Shown here one piece after another: positions 1-9,614 of a stretch of DNA of 32,244 nucleotides. Made by a program: the position numbers and the translations under genes. The notes under the pieces are model-generated. The model saw nothing but the letters and a program-made list of their open reading frames with translations, did not search any database and was not told where the DNA came from. The stretch spans positions 240 to 32,483 of the forward strand of contig PMSQ01000205.1 of the NCBI GenBank assembly GCA_003168355.1, read 5' to 3'. Numbering within the stretch: the stretch's first letter is position 1; each line of letters begins with the position of its first letter. The DNA comes from Acidobacteriaceae bacterium. Lineage in GTDB: Bacteria > Acidobacteriota > Terriglobia > Terriglobales > Acidobacteriaceae.

Positions 1-105
1 GGAGAACTTTCAGCTGATCCTGAATTGAAGTCTCTTCACAGTGACCCGCGATTCGACGCCTTGGTCGCAAAGGCACGCGAAACGAACAGCGCGAGGAAAA
101 AGTAG
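1..105 (+). CDS. C-terminal end of a CDS cut by the window start, probably a TPR-type protein
   Basis: Frame 1 is open from the first base and ends at a TAG at 103-105, giving 34 residues that start GELSADPELKSLHSDPRF and end in a Lys-rich tail. The pattern 'DPELKSLHSDPRFDALVAKA' is the kind of ending seen on acidobacterial TPR proteins and TPR-fused Ser/Thr kinases. The next gene on the same strand, a TPR kinase, ends in a similar way ([18 protein letters not shown]). I infer that a second kinase or TPR protein lies just upstream. The domain content cannot be seen from this window, so only the reading frame and the style of the tail support the call. Confidence 0.6.
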   Translation, partial: GELSADPELKSLHSDPRFDALVAKARETNSARKK

Positions 106-343
106 GAAGCAAGAGGCGCTCGTTCTATAGTCCCGACTGACAATGGCGCCGGTTTCGCTTTTCGGGGGATGCGGCGGGACGCTTCCAGATCGTACCAGTA
201 GGGCCGGGTCAGGCTGGTAGAGTTCGGAGCCCCGCCGGTGCCCAAAAGCCTTATGATTATGCTTGATACCTGGATTTGGATCGCACATTGCTGCGGACTT
301 GCCGTTTGACGGCCATTCTTGGGGCACGTAGGATTCTCTATCC

Positions 344-2986
344 GTGATTAACCAGACCTTCTCGCACTATCGCGTTGTTGAAAAACTCGGTAGAGGAGGG
401 ATGGGGGTGGTCTACAAGGCCGAGGACATTTCTTTAGGCCGATTTGTTGCCCTCAAGTTCCTTCCTGACGATGTTTCTCGAGATGCTCAATCCTTGGAGC
501 GCTTTAACCGCGAGGCGCGCGCTGCCTCTGCCCTAAACCATCCCAGCATCTGCACGATTTATGAAATTGGCGAGCACGATGGCAAACGCTTCATTGCCAT
601 GGAATTTCTTAATGGCTTGACGCTGAAACACCGCATCGGTGGCCGTCCTCTGGATATTGAAACTGCGCTCTCGATCGCAATCGAAATCGCCGATGCGCTC
701 GATGCAACACACTCGCAAGGCATCATTCACCGCGACATCAAACCTGGAAACATTTTCATTACCAAGCGCGGCCACGCGAAGGTTCTGGATTTCGGTCTCG
801 CCAAAGTGACTGCGGCGAGTATTTCCTCAACCGGCTTGGCAAGCGCCAGAACCCTGAGTCAGATCGATGAAGAGTACCTAACCAGCCCAGGGTCAGCGCT
901 CGGCACAGTTGCGTATATGTCTCCGGAACAGGCCCGTGCGCGGGAATTGGACGCGCGCACCGATTTGTTTTCTTTTGGCGCCGTGCTCTACGAGATGACC
1001 ACTGGCGCTTTGCCGTTTCGCGGCGAAAGCTCCGCCGTAATATTCAGCGCGATTCTTGAGCACGATCCGGTTCCGGCCGCGCGATTGAATCCCGATCTTC
1101 CTCTCAGCATGCAGGCGATCATCGAAAAAGCTTTGGAGAAAGATCGCGACCTCCGCTACCAAAGTGCAGCCGAGATGCTGGCCGATTTGAAGCGGGTGAA
1201 GCGGGAGATTGAGACCCACTCGCGTGCTACTTGGAATGACGCTGCCTCAAGATCGTCGGGCTCGGATCCAGCGATTAGCGCCCGGAGCGATCCGTTTGTT
1301 CGGCCAATCAGCGACTCTCGGCACAGTATTCAAGAACCCATCACTCAGATCGGTACTCAAACTGCGCGGCCAGCTTCCAGCAGTAAACGTGGGACCGAAT
1401 CTATGTTGCCGCCGCAAACGGGGAGTGGGACAGCTCGAGTCGAAACCGCTTCAGGAACTACGGCTGCTCCTCCTTTGCCTTCACGCCCTTCTTGGTGGCT
1501 GCCAGCAACCGTAGCAATAGCTGTAATCGTCGCAGCACTCTTCGCGGGCGGGTATTACCTGGCATCGCGGAGATCGCATCAACTTACGGCTGATACCGCC
1601 GGACCACGTACGCTAGCCGTTCTTCCATTTCGCAATCTTCGCGAAGATCCGCAAGCTGATTTTCTTGGCTTCTCTCTGGCCGACGCGGTGATTACGAAGC
1701 TTGCCTACATCAGTGCATTGACCGTCCGCCCATCGTCTTCCGTCGAACGCTACCGTAATCAAACCATCGATCCGCAAAAGGTAGCGGCCGAGCTCAATGT
1801 AGCGACCCTGCTCACAGGCACCTTCATCAAAGATGGCGATGACTTGAGAATCACCACACAACTAATTGACGTTAAGCCCGACAAGATCCTGTGGCAGGAT
1901 TCCTTCGACACCAAATTCGACAAACTGCTTACAGTGCAAGACCGTGTTTCCGAGCAGATTATTCAGGGATTGCAACTGACGCTTTCGCCGGCTGAAGCGA
2001 AAAAGCTTAAGCCACAGGCTCCGATCAACCCTAACGCTTACGAATACTATCTGCGTGGAGTCGATCTCTATTCTTTGAACGACTTTTTGGCTGCGATCAC
2101 AATGCTGGAGAAGTCAACGTCTATTGAGCCTGGCTATGCGCCTGCATGGGCATATCTGGGCCGTGCCTATGCGACCAATGCATCGCTGCAGTTCGGCGGA
2201 CACGAGCATTACGGCAGGGCACAGGCGGCATTTGAAAAAGCAATTGCGCTCGATCCTGCTCTTGTCGCTCCGCGGGTTTACATGGCAAACCTGCTTACTG
2301 ATACCGGAAGGGTTGAACAATCTGTTCCTCTGCTCCGAGAGGCCATACAAAACAGTCCAAACAATGCCGAAGCGCATTGGGAGTTAGGATACGCCTATCG
2401 CTTCGGAGGCATGCTGCCGCAAGCAGTCACGGAATCGGAACTGGCGCGGAGACTTGATCCGCATGTGAAGATCAACAGCTCGGCGATGAACGCTTATCTC
2501 TATCTCGGTGAGTACGACAAATTCCTGCAGAGTCTGCCCGTGAACGACTCCCCGTACATCTTGTTCTATCGCGGATTCGCGGAAGACTATGCTGGGAGAA
2601 TGCACGAGGCCGCAACAGACTTTAATCGCGCTTTCGAGCAGGATCCGTCTCTGATGCAGGCTGCGATTGGTAAGGCACTCAGCTACGCAATAAGTAACGA
2701 TAATACCGCTGGTCTTGCTCTGTTGCGCCAGACGGAAGAAAAAATCGAGAGGCTCGGAGTGAGCGACGCCGAAGGCATCTACAAAGTGGCGCAAGCTTAT
2801 GCTGTGCTCGGCGACAGAGCTTCGTCACGGCGAATGCTGCAGCGCAGTGTTGAAGGCGGTTTCTTCTGCTATCCCTATTTCGAATCTGATCCGCTGCTCA
2901 ACAATCTGCGCAGAGAACGCGAGTTTGCCGAAATCACAGCGCAGGCGCGCGAAAGACACGAACAGTTCAAAGCGAGATTCTTCTGA
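344..2986 (+). CDS. Transmembrane Ser/Thr protein kinase with C-terminal TPR region
   Basis: This is an 880-aa Hanks-type kinase. The kinase domain covers about residues 8-285. It has the glycine loop GRGGMG, the ATP-binding lysine K38 in VALKF, the catalytic loop HRDIKPGN (H129-D131), DFG at 149-151 and the activation segment ending [11 protein letters not shown] Ser/Pro-rich juxtamembrane linker leads to one membrane helix at about 384-407 ([20 protein letters not shown]). After that comes a domain starting LAVLPFRNL, similar to the domain found in TPR-linked adenylate cyclases and FlgO/TolB-N-like proteins, and then TPR-like helices from about 560 to the end. The kinase should be cytoplasmic and the TPR part extracytoplasmic, which suits a receptor that passes envelope signals inward. 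The start is GTG; the Shine-Dalgarno match is weak. The catalytic residues are all present, so it should be active. Substrates are unknown. Confidence 0.93.
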   Translation: MINQTFSHYRVVEKLGRGGMGVVYKAEDISLGRFVALKFLPDDVSRDAQSLERFNREARAASALNHPSICTIYEIGEHDGKRFIAMEFLNGLTLKHRIGGRPLDIETALSIAIEIADALDATHSQGIIHRDIKPGNIFITKRGHAKVLDFGLAKVTAASISSTGLASARTLSQIDEEYLTSPGSALGTVAYMSPEQARARELDARTDLFSFGAVLYEMTTGALPFRGESSAVIFSAILEHDPVPAARLNPDLPLSMQAIIEKALEKDRDLRYQSAAEMLADLKRVKREIETHSRATWNDAASRSSGSDPAISARSDPFVRPISDSRHSIQEPITQIGTQTARPASSSKRGTESMLPPQTGSGTARVETASGTTAAPPLPSRPSWWLPATVAIAVIVAALFAGGYYLASRRSHQLTADTAGPRTLAVLPFRNLREDPQADFLGFSLADAVITKLAYISALTVRPSSSVERYRNQTIDPQKVAAELNVATLLTGTFIKDGDDLRITTQLIDVKPDKILWQDSFDTKFDKLLTVQDRVSEQIIQGLQLTLSPAEAKKLKPQAPINPNAYEYYLRGVDLYSLNDFLAAITMLEKSTSIEPGYAPAWAYLGRAYATNASLQFGGHEHYGRAQAAFEKAIALDPALVAPRVYMANLLTDTGRVEQSVPLLREAIQNSPNNAEAHWELGYAYRFGGMLPQAVTESELARRLDPHVKINSSAMNAYLYLGEYDKFLQSLPVNDSPYILFYRGFAEDYAGRMHEAATDFNRAFEQDPSLMQAAIGKALSYAISNDNTAGLALLRQTEEKIERLGVSDAEGIYKVAQAYAVLGDRASSRRMLQRSVEGGFFCYPYFESDPLLNNLRREREFAEITAQARERHEQFKARFF

Positions 2987-3160
2987 GGGGCCTTTGTCTT
3001 GAACTCGCAAACGGTTAAAGCGCGACCCCGCCAATTTTAGAGACTGAAGTCTGTTATGAAAGCCTGGAAGTTTCAATTGCAATTGGCGCCGCTTCCTGGC
3101 GGGAGACGGGTAACTCTGACGTGACGCGATTAGGCGGGCTAACGGGAAGTTACGCCCACC

Positions 3161-3206
3161 GCCGACTTCGACGACATTGTCCCGAAGTCGGCTTGTGGGA
3201 AGTGGA
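3161..3206. repeat. Hairpin repeat, left copy flanking the phosphoketolase relic
   Basis: GCCGACTTCG (3161-3170) and CGAAGTCGGC (3183-3192) form a perfect 10-bp stem with a 12-nt loop. The right arm plus what follows (from GAAGTCGGCTT at 3184) matches the hairpin at 3846-3866 in 19 of 21 positions, so the two are copies of one element. The function is unknown. Confidence 0.6.
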
Positions 3207-3459
3207 GCCACAACGGCCGGGAAAGCGCGAGCAAGAAAGTCGAAAATTATTAGAAATCCCCGCCTCAAGTAATTCTTTCCGCCGGAGAAAGTTTCGACCT
3301 TGTGACTGCCCGCTAGGCAACCAGTCACATGCCAACCCGATAGGCCGATTCGGAAGCTCCGAAGTGACCACTTTAAGCCACCGAATCGTCATCGATTCGC
3401 TCCTTGGGAGTATTACGAAACCGGACTGTTTAGCACGTCAAAGCTGGTAGCAGAGAGCC

Positions 3460-3768
3460 TTAGGAGAATTTTGAACTTATTGATTCAGTGTAACTTACGC
3501 AAACGTCATCGCGCAGATACTCCCCGAGTTTGCGCGGTGCTTCTGCCACCACCTCGCCCGGGCCAGGTATGGATAATGCGTATTGGGCTAAGTCGGGGAG
3601 ATCGAGCGCTTTCAGCACTCGTCCGCCGTTGACATGGGGATTTGCACCCATACGGCGATTTCCATCCGGAGCCAGCGCCGCCAGTTCGGCGACCAGATGT
3701 CCTTCCTTGTCAAACAACTCGTCGGGGCGGTACTTCCCCATCCAGGCCTCGAGCATCTTTGTCGGTTA
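3460..3768 (-). pseudogene. Decayed internal fragment of phosphoketolase (XFP)
   Basis: The minus-strand frame from 3756 encodes about 80 residues typical of the middle of xylulose-5-phosphate/fructose-6-phosphate phosphoketolase: MLEAWMGKYRPDELFD, then LAALAPDGNRRMGANPHVNGG, then a stretch ending PGPGEVVAEAPRKLGEYLRD. The GANPHxNGG segment is characteristic of the family, whose full proteins are near 800 residues. The frame is broken on both sides. An in-frame TAA lies at 3766-3768, just before a family-like PTKMLEAW, and beyond about 3505 the peptide no longer resembles phosphoketolase. No other part of the gene is visible nearby, so this is a relic and not a sequencing frameshift in an otherwise intact gene. 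It is flanked by related hairpin repeats. Confidence 0.75.
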
Positions 3769-3838
3769 TTCCTGGATCACGGGCAACCCGGAAGTTATGC
3801 CGGCCACAAGTCTGTAATGGACAAATGAAATCTCGCTG

Positions 3839-3866
3839 ATTTCCCAGAAGTCGGCTTCTGGGAAAT
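3839..3866. repeat. Perfect 12-bp stem hairpin, right copy of the flanking repeat
   Basis: ATTTCCCAGAAG at 3839-3850 pairs perfectly with CTTCTGGGAAAT at 3855-3866 around a 4-nt loop TCGG. There is no T-run after it on either strand, so a simple intrinsic terminator is not supported. It shares 19 of 21 nt with 3184-3204. Confidence 0.7.
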
Positions 3867-4059
3867 GTCACGATCGGTACTGGAAAACGCCTTCTGTCTA
3901 GAAATTAGGAATGAAGTCTTCCCCGAATGGTCGGCTAACCGGAAGCTCGCGGCCACTCGTAGCTCGCCCCGCGTCCTATCTTTCCGTGTCAAAGGGAGAA
4001 CCTCTCGGCGTGAGCTGTGATCCAGGGCCCTCTTTCCGCGTGTTAAAATAGTAGTTCCC

Positions 4060-5382
4060 ATGGCTATGATTCCACGCAGGCAAACCGTGACCGCCATCGT
4101 CGGCGGCGTGCGCGTCGGCTCCGATGCACCGATTGTGGTGCAGTCCATGACCAATACCGACACCGCGGACATTCCGTCGACTGTCCAGCAGTGTGCCGCC
4201 CTGGCCCGCGCCGGCTCGGAACTGGTGCGCGTCACCGTAAACAACGAGGAGGCTGCCGCCGCCGTTCCCCGCATCGTCGAGGAACTCGACAAGCAGGGCG
4301 TGCGCGTGCCCATCATCGGCGACTTCCACTACAACGGCCACCTTCTGCTGACCAAGTATCCGGAGTGCGCGCGCGATCTGGCGAAGTACCGCATCAATCC
4401 CGGCAATGCCAGCATTGGACGCACGGGCGACTCGAATTTCCGCACCATGATTGAAGTGGCGGTGAAGTATCAGAAGCCGGTGCGCATCGGCGTGAACTGG
4501 GGCTCGCTCGACCAGGCCCTGCTCACCCGCATGATGGACGAGAATTCAATGCTCGCCGAGCCGAAAGACGCACGCGAAGTCACCATGGAAGCCATGGTAG
4601 TCAGCGCGCTGACTTCGGCCGACCTCGCGCAAAAGTTCGGCCTGCGCGCCGACCAAATCATTCTCAGTGCGAAAGTCAGCGGCGTGCAGGATCTGATTGA
4701 CGTTTACCGCGCCCTCGCCGCGCGCTGCAACTACCCGCTGCACCTCGGCCTGACCGAAGCGGGCATGGGAGCGAAGGGCGTAGTCGCGTCGAGCGCCGCG
4801 ATGGGTGTGGTGCTGCAGGAAGGCATCGGCGACACCATTCGCGTCTCGCTGACCCCGGCGCCCGGAGGCGACCGCAGTGAAGAAGTCCGCGTAGCGCAGC
4901 AGATTCTGCAATCCATGGGCATGCGGAGTTTCACCCCGCAGGTCACGGCCTGCCCCGGCTGCGGACGCACCACCAGCACCTTCTTCCAGGAAATGGCACA
5001 GCAGATTCAGACTTATCTGCGCGAGCAGATGCCCTCATGGAAAGGCCGCTACATCGGCGTGGAAGAGATGAGGCTGGCCGTCATGGGTTGTGTGGTCAAC
5101 GGCCCGGGCGAATCGAAGCATGCCAACATCGGAATCTCTCTGCCCGGAACATTTGAGGAGCCGAAAGCCCCAGTCTATGTGGATGGACGCCTGTTCACCA
5201 CGCTCAAGGGCGATCGCATCGTGGCCGAGTTTATCGGGATCCTCGATGAATACGTCGACTCCCATTACGCCACCAGGGATGGGCAGAACGATGGGCAGAA
5301 AAAAGATGCCAAAAGGAAGAACTCGCCGCTAAGAATTAAGCCCACATTGACAAAATTGACACCATTGACACTTGATTTTTAA
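4060..5382 (+). CDS. ispG: 4-hydroxy-3-methylbut-2-enyl diphosphate synthase (IspG/GcpE)
   Basis: This enzyme reduces methylerythritol cyclodiphosphate to HMBPP in the MEP isoprenoid pathway. The N-terminal TIM-barrel part begins [15 protein letters not shown] and includes [13 protein letters not shown] and [11 protein letters not shown]. The C-terminal part has the [4Fe-4S] ligands C298 and C301 in CPGCGRT, C344 in [11 protein letters not shown], and the family glutamate E351. The length of 440 aa is slightly long: the last 35 or so residues (from about DGQNDGQKK) are Lys-rich and not part of the family fold. The DNA there contains three closely spaced ATTGACA-like words, so the tail may come from stop-codon loss. 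ATG at 4060 is the first start; a second ATG is at 4066. It stands alone, with no other MEP gene beside it. Confidence 0.96.
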   Translation: MAMIPRRQTVTAIVGGVRVGSDAPIVVQSMTNTDTADIPSTVQQCAALARAGSELVRVTVNNEEAAAAVPRIVEELDKQGVRVPIIGDFHYNGHLLLTKYPECARDLAKYRINPGNASIGRTGDSNFRTMIEVAVKYQKPVRIGVNWGSLDQALLTRMMDENSMLAEPKDAREVTMEAMVVSALTSADLAQKFGLRADQIILSAKVSGVQDLIDVYRALAARCNYPLHLGLTEAGMGAKGVVASSAAMGVVLQEGIGDTIRVSLTPAPGGDRSEEVRVAQQILQSMGMRSFTPQVTACPGCGRTTSTFFQEMAQQIQTYLREQMPSWKGRYIGVEEMRLAVMGCVVNGPGESKHANIGISLPGTFEEPKAPVYVDGRLFTTLKGDRIVAEFIGILDEYVDSHYATRDGQNDGQKKDAKRKNSPLRIKPTLTKLTPLTLDF

Positions 5383-5599
5383 TCACTCCAGGCACACCAT
5401 TTTTGTTTGTCCCATCCGGTTACATGGGTAACGATTTATACCTAGGGGTATAGGTAGCTCTTTAGCCCCGATATGGATTCTGAGCGCATTCAACTCCCGT
5501 ACTTCCGATCGAAGAACACCATCTCGTAGTGCATGAAGGTGCAGAACCAGATCTTTGGGCGACTGACGCGCGCTAATCGCCGAATGGCTAGCGCTCGAT
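5383..5599. other. ispG/ycaQ convergent spacer with short inverted repeats
   Basis: The two genes converge here. CCCAT/ATGGG (5411-5428) and TATACC/GGTATA (5437-5452) are short inverted repeats. The ATGGGTAAC word is reminiscent of the ends of some insertion-sequence families, but no transposase remnant is visible, so this stays a weak hint. Confidence 0.35.
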
Positions 5600-6757
5600 C
5601 TAACTCCGAGACAACTGAAATTGCTCGAACTTGTGCAATGCGGCTTCCACCTGCTGCTGATGGGCGCGGGACGCCCCCCGGCCGATCCAGTTCCAGCGCT
5701 GCACCAGAAGTTTTTGCCGCGACCGGTCGGTTTTGAGGTCGATGGCGGCAACGATCCGATCCCCGATCAGAACTGGGCAACAGAAATAGCCAAATACCCG
5801 TTTGTGTTTGGGAACGTAAGCTTCGAAGCGATACTCGTAATCGAAGAAGAGCCGGAGTCGCTTGCGCTGGATGATCAGCGGGTCGAAGGGGGACAGGATA
5901 TGAATCTGTTCCCGCGCCGGATCGGGAATAGCGTCGAGGGCGTCCGGACGGACCCAGTGCAGCGATTGGCCCGCTCCTTCCAGTTGCACAGGGATCAGTT
6001 CCTTGCGACGGACTCGCGACTCCAGCAGACGCCTCATCGCTGGTTTGCGTGGAGCGTCCAGATGACAGATCGATTCCACACTCACGATCCCCTGCGATTG
6101 CAGGGCACGATCAAGCAGGTAGTCCAAAGTTTCCTTTTCGGTCGCTGCCCGTGGCAGACGGTCCCAACCGAAATGGCGAGTCATGAGCTCATAAGTCTTC
6201 AGCATTCCGACCCGCTGACTAATCGTCACCAGGCCCTTGTAGAAGGCCAGCTCCAGAACGCGCTTGGAAGGCTTGCGGCTGGCCCACGCGTAGTCTTTTT
6301 CCACGGGCTCGTCCTCGATGTCGCGGATGGTGAGTGCGCCATGTCTGCGGATGCGCGACATCACTTTGCGCAGGTCACCATCTGAAACCGTGCCGAACCA
6401 ACCGTTGCGGCGCTGCCAATCCTCGCCCGCCTGGCGCATATCGCGCACATAAAACCGCATGCTCTCCGTCGGCACGTACGATAGGGCGTGCGTCCAATAC
6501 TCGAAAACCGTCTTGTCGATGCTCTGTGCCTGATGCAGATGCTCGCGCCGATACGTAGGGATGCGCGTGTAGAGGATGTGGTGATGGCTGCGCTCGATGA
6601 CGTAGATGGTGTCTATCTGCAAGTAGCCCAGGTGCGCCACCGCTGCCGGCGTGGCCTTCGGGCCGGAGCCGAAGGGTGCGGTGGTGTCCAGGCGCTGGGT
6701 ATGCAGCCAGATTCGGCGGGCCTGGACGGAGGGGAGTTGGATGAGCGGATTCTTCAA
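5600..6757 (-). CDS. YcaQ/AlkX-type winged-helix DNA glycosylase
   Basis: The 385-aa protein matches the YcaQ (HTH_42) family, which unhooks interstrand crosslinks and removes alkylated bases. It starts with QARRIWLHTQRLD. YLQIDTIYVIERSHHHILYTRI follows at about 45-66 and contains the Q-phi-D motif (Q47-I48-D49) of the YcaQ branch, where AlkZ-type enzymes carry Q-phi-Q. Winged-helix segments follow (for example HGALTIRDIEDEPV and SKRVLELAFYKGLVTIS). The C-terminal part has ILSPFDPLIIQRKRL and the YEAYVPKHKRVFGYFCCPVL stretch usual for the family. The length is normal. The only upstream start is a TTG without a clear ribosome binding site, so the first residues are uncertain. It stands alone; Ku lies about 2 kb away. 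Confidence 0.88.
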   Translation of the reverse strand: MKNPLIQLPSVQARRIWLHTQRLDTTAPFGSGPKATPAAVAHLGYLQIDTIYVIERSHHHILYTRIPTYRREHLHQAQSIDKTVFEYWTHALSYVPTESMRFYVRDMRQAGEDWQRRNGWFGTVSDGDLRKVMSRIRRHGALTIRDIEDEPVEKDYAWASRKPSKRVLELAFYKGLVTISQRVGMLKTYELMTRHFGWDRLPRAATEKETLDYLLDRALQSQGIVSVESICHLDAPRKPAMRRLLESRVRRKELIPVQLEGAGQSLHWVRPDALDAIPDPAREQIHILSPFDPLIIQRKRLRLFFDYEYRFEAYVPKHKRVFGYFCCPVLIGDRIVAAIDLKTDRSRQKLLVQRWNWIGRGASRAHQQQVEAALHKFEQFQLSRS

Positions 6758-6864
6758 TCGGGGTCTCTGGTGCCTATATTAAGAGCTAGACATACCGCAC
6801 GCGCCCCGCACGTCGGCACGAACGTCACGATAACATTCCAAACGAAAAGCGCAGTGCGCGCCGG

Positions 6865-8418
6865 TCACTGTCCGGCCAGCAGGAAGATCGGATTCTGCAG
6901 CGCGGTTCCGCTGCTGGCTGCCGGGGCTGTAAGCAGGTCCGTGATCAGCGTATCGGCCGGAATGCCCCCACCCGTATTGTTCGCATTGTTGCCGTTGGTA
7001 ATGATGTCGGCGATGGCGCCCGCATCGCACATGCTCATATAGACGTGGCTTCCATCCTCGGCGGCGGTGGTGAACACCCGGAAGCGTGTCGCACTGGGGG
7101 AGTACAACGTGCCCGGCGCCGTGGCGCACGTAGCGACCGGCGGCACAGCGGATTGACTGGCACTGAATGGCCAACTCGTCGTGCAGGGATTGGTCGCACT
7201 AACGGTGCAGGCGGGAGGGCCGGTCAGCAAAGTTAGAGTTGGCACGTTCGGATACATCAACGTGAACGTGTTAGCGTCAAACACAGTGAGGCCGGGAATG
7301 ACGCAAGCACCCGTCACACCACTCCCTTGGGGACATGCTGCATTCGCCTGGTAGCTGGCAACGTAAAAGCGGCTGCCATCGGGAAGAGCTGTCACCGAAA
7401 CCGGAGTGCATCCATTCGGACACGCAGCCGATCCGGACGTGAACGGAATGGTCGCCAATAACAGCGGTGTGTCGTTGGCTCCGCCGGTATCAGAAAAAAC
7501 AAATATCGTGCTGGTCACAGGATTCACCACATAAAGACGGTTCAGGATCGGGTCAAAGTAAATAAAGTTGGCCCCGCTGGCCCCGCCGCCCATGGAAATA
7601 CTGCTCGAAACCGTGTCCGTAGCGGTGTCGATCGTCACCAGTTGTCCATCGCCCTGCGTGACCACATAGACCTTCTGGTTATCGCCCCGCGCCACCACCC
7701 AGACCGGTGCGACTCCGGAGAAGCCGGTGACCGTATTCTGCGACAGATCGACCGCATTCAAGCTGCTGACTGTATTGTCCCCCTGATTGGCCACGTAGAT
7801 CTTGAGGCCGTTTGGCATTTCGGCCAGGGCAACGGGATTGAGACCGACCGTGGCCGTGTTGCTTACAACGTTCGAACTCGTATTGATGGCGCTTACCGAA
7901 TTCGTGCCGAAGTTCGCCACATACACAGCGTTGCTCTGCGTGGTGTTCACAAAAACCGGTTGCGAGCCCGAGGGCAAACCAATCGTGGCCACCGCACCCA
8001 ATCCGATCGCTAGCCTTGATTGGAATACCGGGGTAAAGGACGAAACCACATCGAGGCCGGCGGAGAGTACACTGCCCGCGCTCGTCACAAACACTCTGGA
8101 ATCGTTGGAAAGAATGGCAGCGGACGTGGGATTATCGCCAAGATTGGGTGCCGTGGGGTCGTCGGTGGGAGTCTCTCCGATAATGGTGTCGCCCGACACA
8201 TCAATCTGCATAGCCCCGCCGGGGTAGTTGAGCAGATTGGTGTTAATGCTAAAGACCGCGTGGAAGTTGTCCGGAGTCGGGGGCGTTTCCACCGGGCAGC
8301 CGGGAACCCCGCCCGCCGAGCACGGAATCACTACCGGGCGGTATACCTGTCCGCACCCCATCCACAGCAGAACTGGAACCACCATCGCCGCCAATCGGCT
8401 CACACGTCGAAAACTCAT
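6865..8418 (-). CDS. Exported YVTN-type beta-propeller lipoprotein
   Basis: The N-terminus has basic residues, a hydrophobic stretch AAMVVPVLLWM and then GC, a plausible lipobox with the lipidated Cys at about residue 21-23. The rest consists of repeated beta strands of the YVTN/YncE type: NAVYVANFGTNSVSAINTSS, KIYVANQGDNTVSSLNAVD, KVYVVTQGDGQLVTIDTATD and NRLYVVNPVTSTIFVFSD. This predicts a seven-bladed propeller facing the periplasm or cell surface, with no visible catalytic motif. Such proteins are usually of unknown function and may bind proteins or cell wall. ATG at 8418 has a GGGG 5 nt upstream; a GTG at 8424 is also possible. Cys-rich inserts between blades (for example SAACPNGCTPVS) may form disulfides. 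Confidence 0.8.
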   Translation of the reverse strand: MSFRRVSRLAAMVVPVLLWMGCGQVYRPVVIPCSAGGVPGCPVETPPTPDNFHAVFSINTNLLNYPGGAMQIDVSGDTIIGETPTDDPTAPNLGDNPTSAAILSNDSRVFVTSAGSVLSAGLDVVSSFTPVFQSRLAIGLGAVATIGLPSGSQPVFVNTTQSNAVYVANFGTNSVSAINTSSNVVSNTATVGLNPVALAEMPNGLKIYVANQGDNTVSSLNAVDLSQNTVTGFSGVAPVWVVARGDNQKVYVVTQGDGQLVTIDTATDTVSSSISMGGGASGANFIYFDPILNRLYVVNPVTSTIFVFSDTGGANDTPLLLATIPFTSGSAACPNGCTPVSVTALPDGSRFYVASYQANAACPQGSGVTGACVIPGLTVFDANTFTLMYPNVPTLTLLTGPPACTVSATNPCTTSWPFSASQSAVPPVATCATAPGTLYSPSATRFRVFTTAAEDGSHVYMSMCDAGAIADIITNGNNANNTGGGIPADTLITDLLTAPAASSGTALQNPIFLLAGQ

Positions 8419-8424
8419 CTGCAC

Positions 8425-8727
8425 CCCAACAAGGAGAATTTCTGGTTACAGCTGCGAGGAATTCAATATTCTAACGGCTGGCCACCATCTGCGCCAGTGG
8501 GATCGGGCTTCGGCCGTCAGGCTTCGGGCTTCGTCTGCTCACCTTTTCTGGGATGCGGAAACGACGGGGCAAGTTGGACGCCGCGAAGGATAACACGCAT
8601 TGTTATGCGTGCATCGGATGGACGCAAACCGGCGCGCCGAATGATCGGCAGGCAAGATCACAAGACAAGCTCTGAGAATAGGATCAAACGACCGAAGCCC
8701 GAAAGCTGAAGCCCGAAGCCGGGATTT
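8425..8727. repeat. Intergenic island bounded by inverted GGGCTTCGG runs
   Basis: About 300 bp lie between the lipoprotein start and the Ku stop. Position 8504-8533 carries repeated GGCTTCGG words, and 8693-8723 carries their reverse complement (CGAAGCCCGAA words), enclosing about 160 bp. Inside, CACGCAT/ATGCGTG at 8594-8611 is a perfect 7-bp hairpin. No gene is visible. A similar layout recurs at 12075-12197. Confidence 0.6.
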
Positions 8728-9573
8728 TTACCGCCCTCGCTTGGTCCTGGCGCCAGCCGCGGCAGCCGGCTCCTCTGACTTGGCTGCGCCTGCGGGTTTT
8801 TTCCTGCCCTCCATCTGCGCCAGGCTCTGCTTCAGAGCGGCCATCAGATCCACGACGGGAGCCAGCTTCTTGGGCTTCTCAACCGCCGCCACTTCCCCGC
8901 CTTCGAGTTTAGTCTCGATCAGCTTCTTCAGATTTTCCTGGAAGCTGTCTTTGTATTTTTCCGGGTCCCACTCATCGGCCAGCGCTTCGATGAGCTGGTG
9001 CGCCACTTTTACCTCGGCATCCTTCAGCTCCACGTCGGGCGCGCCAAAGCCTTCTACCTTCTTCACTTCTTCGGCGTAATACATGGTGTGCAGCATCAAA
9101 CCGCCGGCATGAGGACGCAGGAACACCGTGTACTCGCGGTTATGCATCGTAATCTTGGCGATGGCAACATACTCGCTCTCTTCCAGCGCCTTGGTCAGCA
9201 GCGCATAAGGACGCCGCCCAGCCTCCTCCGGCATCATGTAATACGACGACTCGAAATACACCGGATCCACATCGCCGGCCTTCACAAATTCCAGAATCTC
9301 CATCGTCTTGGCAGTCTGCGGCTCGATCTTCTTGATCTCTTCCGGCTCGATGATGATGTATTCGTCTTTGCGGAATTCGTAGCCCTTAACGATGTCGCTG
9401 CGATCAACCACCACGTTTTCGAGCGGACAAATATACTGTTGCTTCACCCGCTGCTTGTCCGTACGATGCAGCATGTTGAAGGAAATGCCGCTACTGCGCG
9501 CGCCCGAAAACAAGCGCACCGGCATGGAGATGAGCCCGAAAGTTAAATGTCCCGACCAGACCGACGCTGCCAT
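8728..9573 (-). CDS. ku: Bacterial Ku, non-homologous end-joining DNA-binding protein
   Basis: Ku forms a homodimeric ring on double-strand DNA ends and recruits LigD. The 281-aa protein begins with the hallmark MAASVWSGHLTFGLISMPVRLFSG. It continues with the Ku core, including LHRTDKQRVKQQYICPLENVVVDRSDIVKGYEF (written here in parts), YFESSYYMMPEEAGRRPYALL and LRPHAGGLMLHTMYYAEE. It ends in a Lys/Ala-rich tail from about residue 245 (GRKKPAGAAKSEEP), as is usual for bacterial Ku, where the basic tail helps DNA threading. The length is typical. ATG at 9573 is preceded by a GAGGGGG ribosome binding site. No ligD is in the window, so the partner ligase must lie elsewhere. Confidence 0.96.
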   Translation of the reverse strand: MAASVWSGHLTFGLISMPVRLFSGARSSGISFNMLHRTDKQRVKQQYICPLENVVVDRSDIVKGYEFRKDEYIIIEPEEIKKIEPQTAKTMEILEFVKAGDVDPVYFESSYYMMPEEAGRRPYALLTKALEESEYVAIAKITMHNREYTVFLRPHAGGLMLHTMYYAEEVKKVEGFGAPDVELKDAEVKVAHQLIEALADEWDPEKYKDSFQENLKKLIETKLEGGEVAAVEKPKKLAPVVDLMAALKQSLAQMEGRKKPAGAAKSEEPAAAAGARTKRGR

Positions 9574-9614
9574 AATCCCCCTCGTTCACCACGGTTGATG
9601 TGGGAAGGCAAGGT

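Larger units (their letters stand above)
2987..4059. other. Gene-poor kilobase between the kinase and ispG
   Basis: I find no intact gene here. The longest frames (for example 3121-3450 on the plus strand) give low-complexity Arg/Ser-rich peptides without family features. The region holds a decayed phosphoketolase fragment and several perfect hairpins: a 10-bp stem at 3161-3192, a 7-bp stem at 3382-3399 and a 12-bp stem at 3839-3866. It looks like an eroding insertion or deletion scar. No ispG promoter is obvious; a TTAAAATAG stretch at 4042-4050 could be an AT-rich -10 but lacks a good -35. Confidence 0.6.

Noticed and set aside
3121-3450. 109-codon plus-strand frame in the gene-poor kilobase
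   Set aside because: No ribosome binding site, Arg/Ser-rich peptide and overlap with hairpin repeats.
5400-5460. Insertion-sequence end near CATGGGTAAC
   Set aside because: Only a short word resembles an IS end; there is no transposase remnant or target duplication.
5621-6385. Plus-strand frame of 254 codons opposite the YcaQ gene
   Set aside because: Shadow frame with no domain pattern; the minus strand carries the QID motif and family features.
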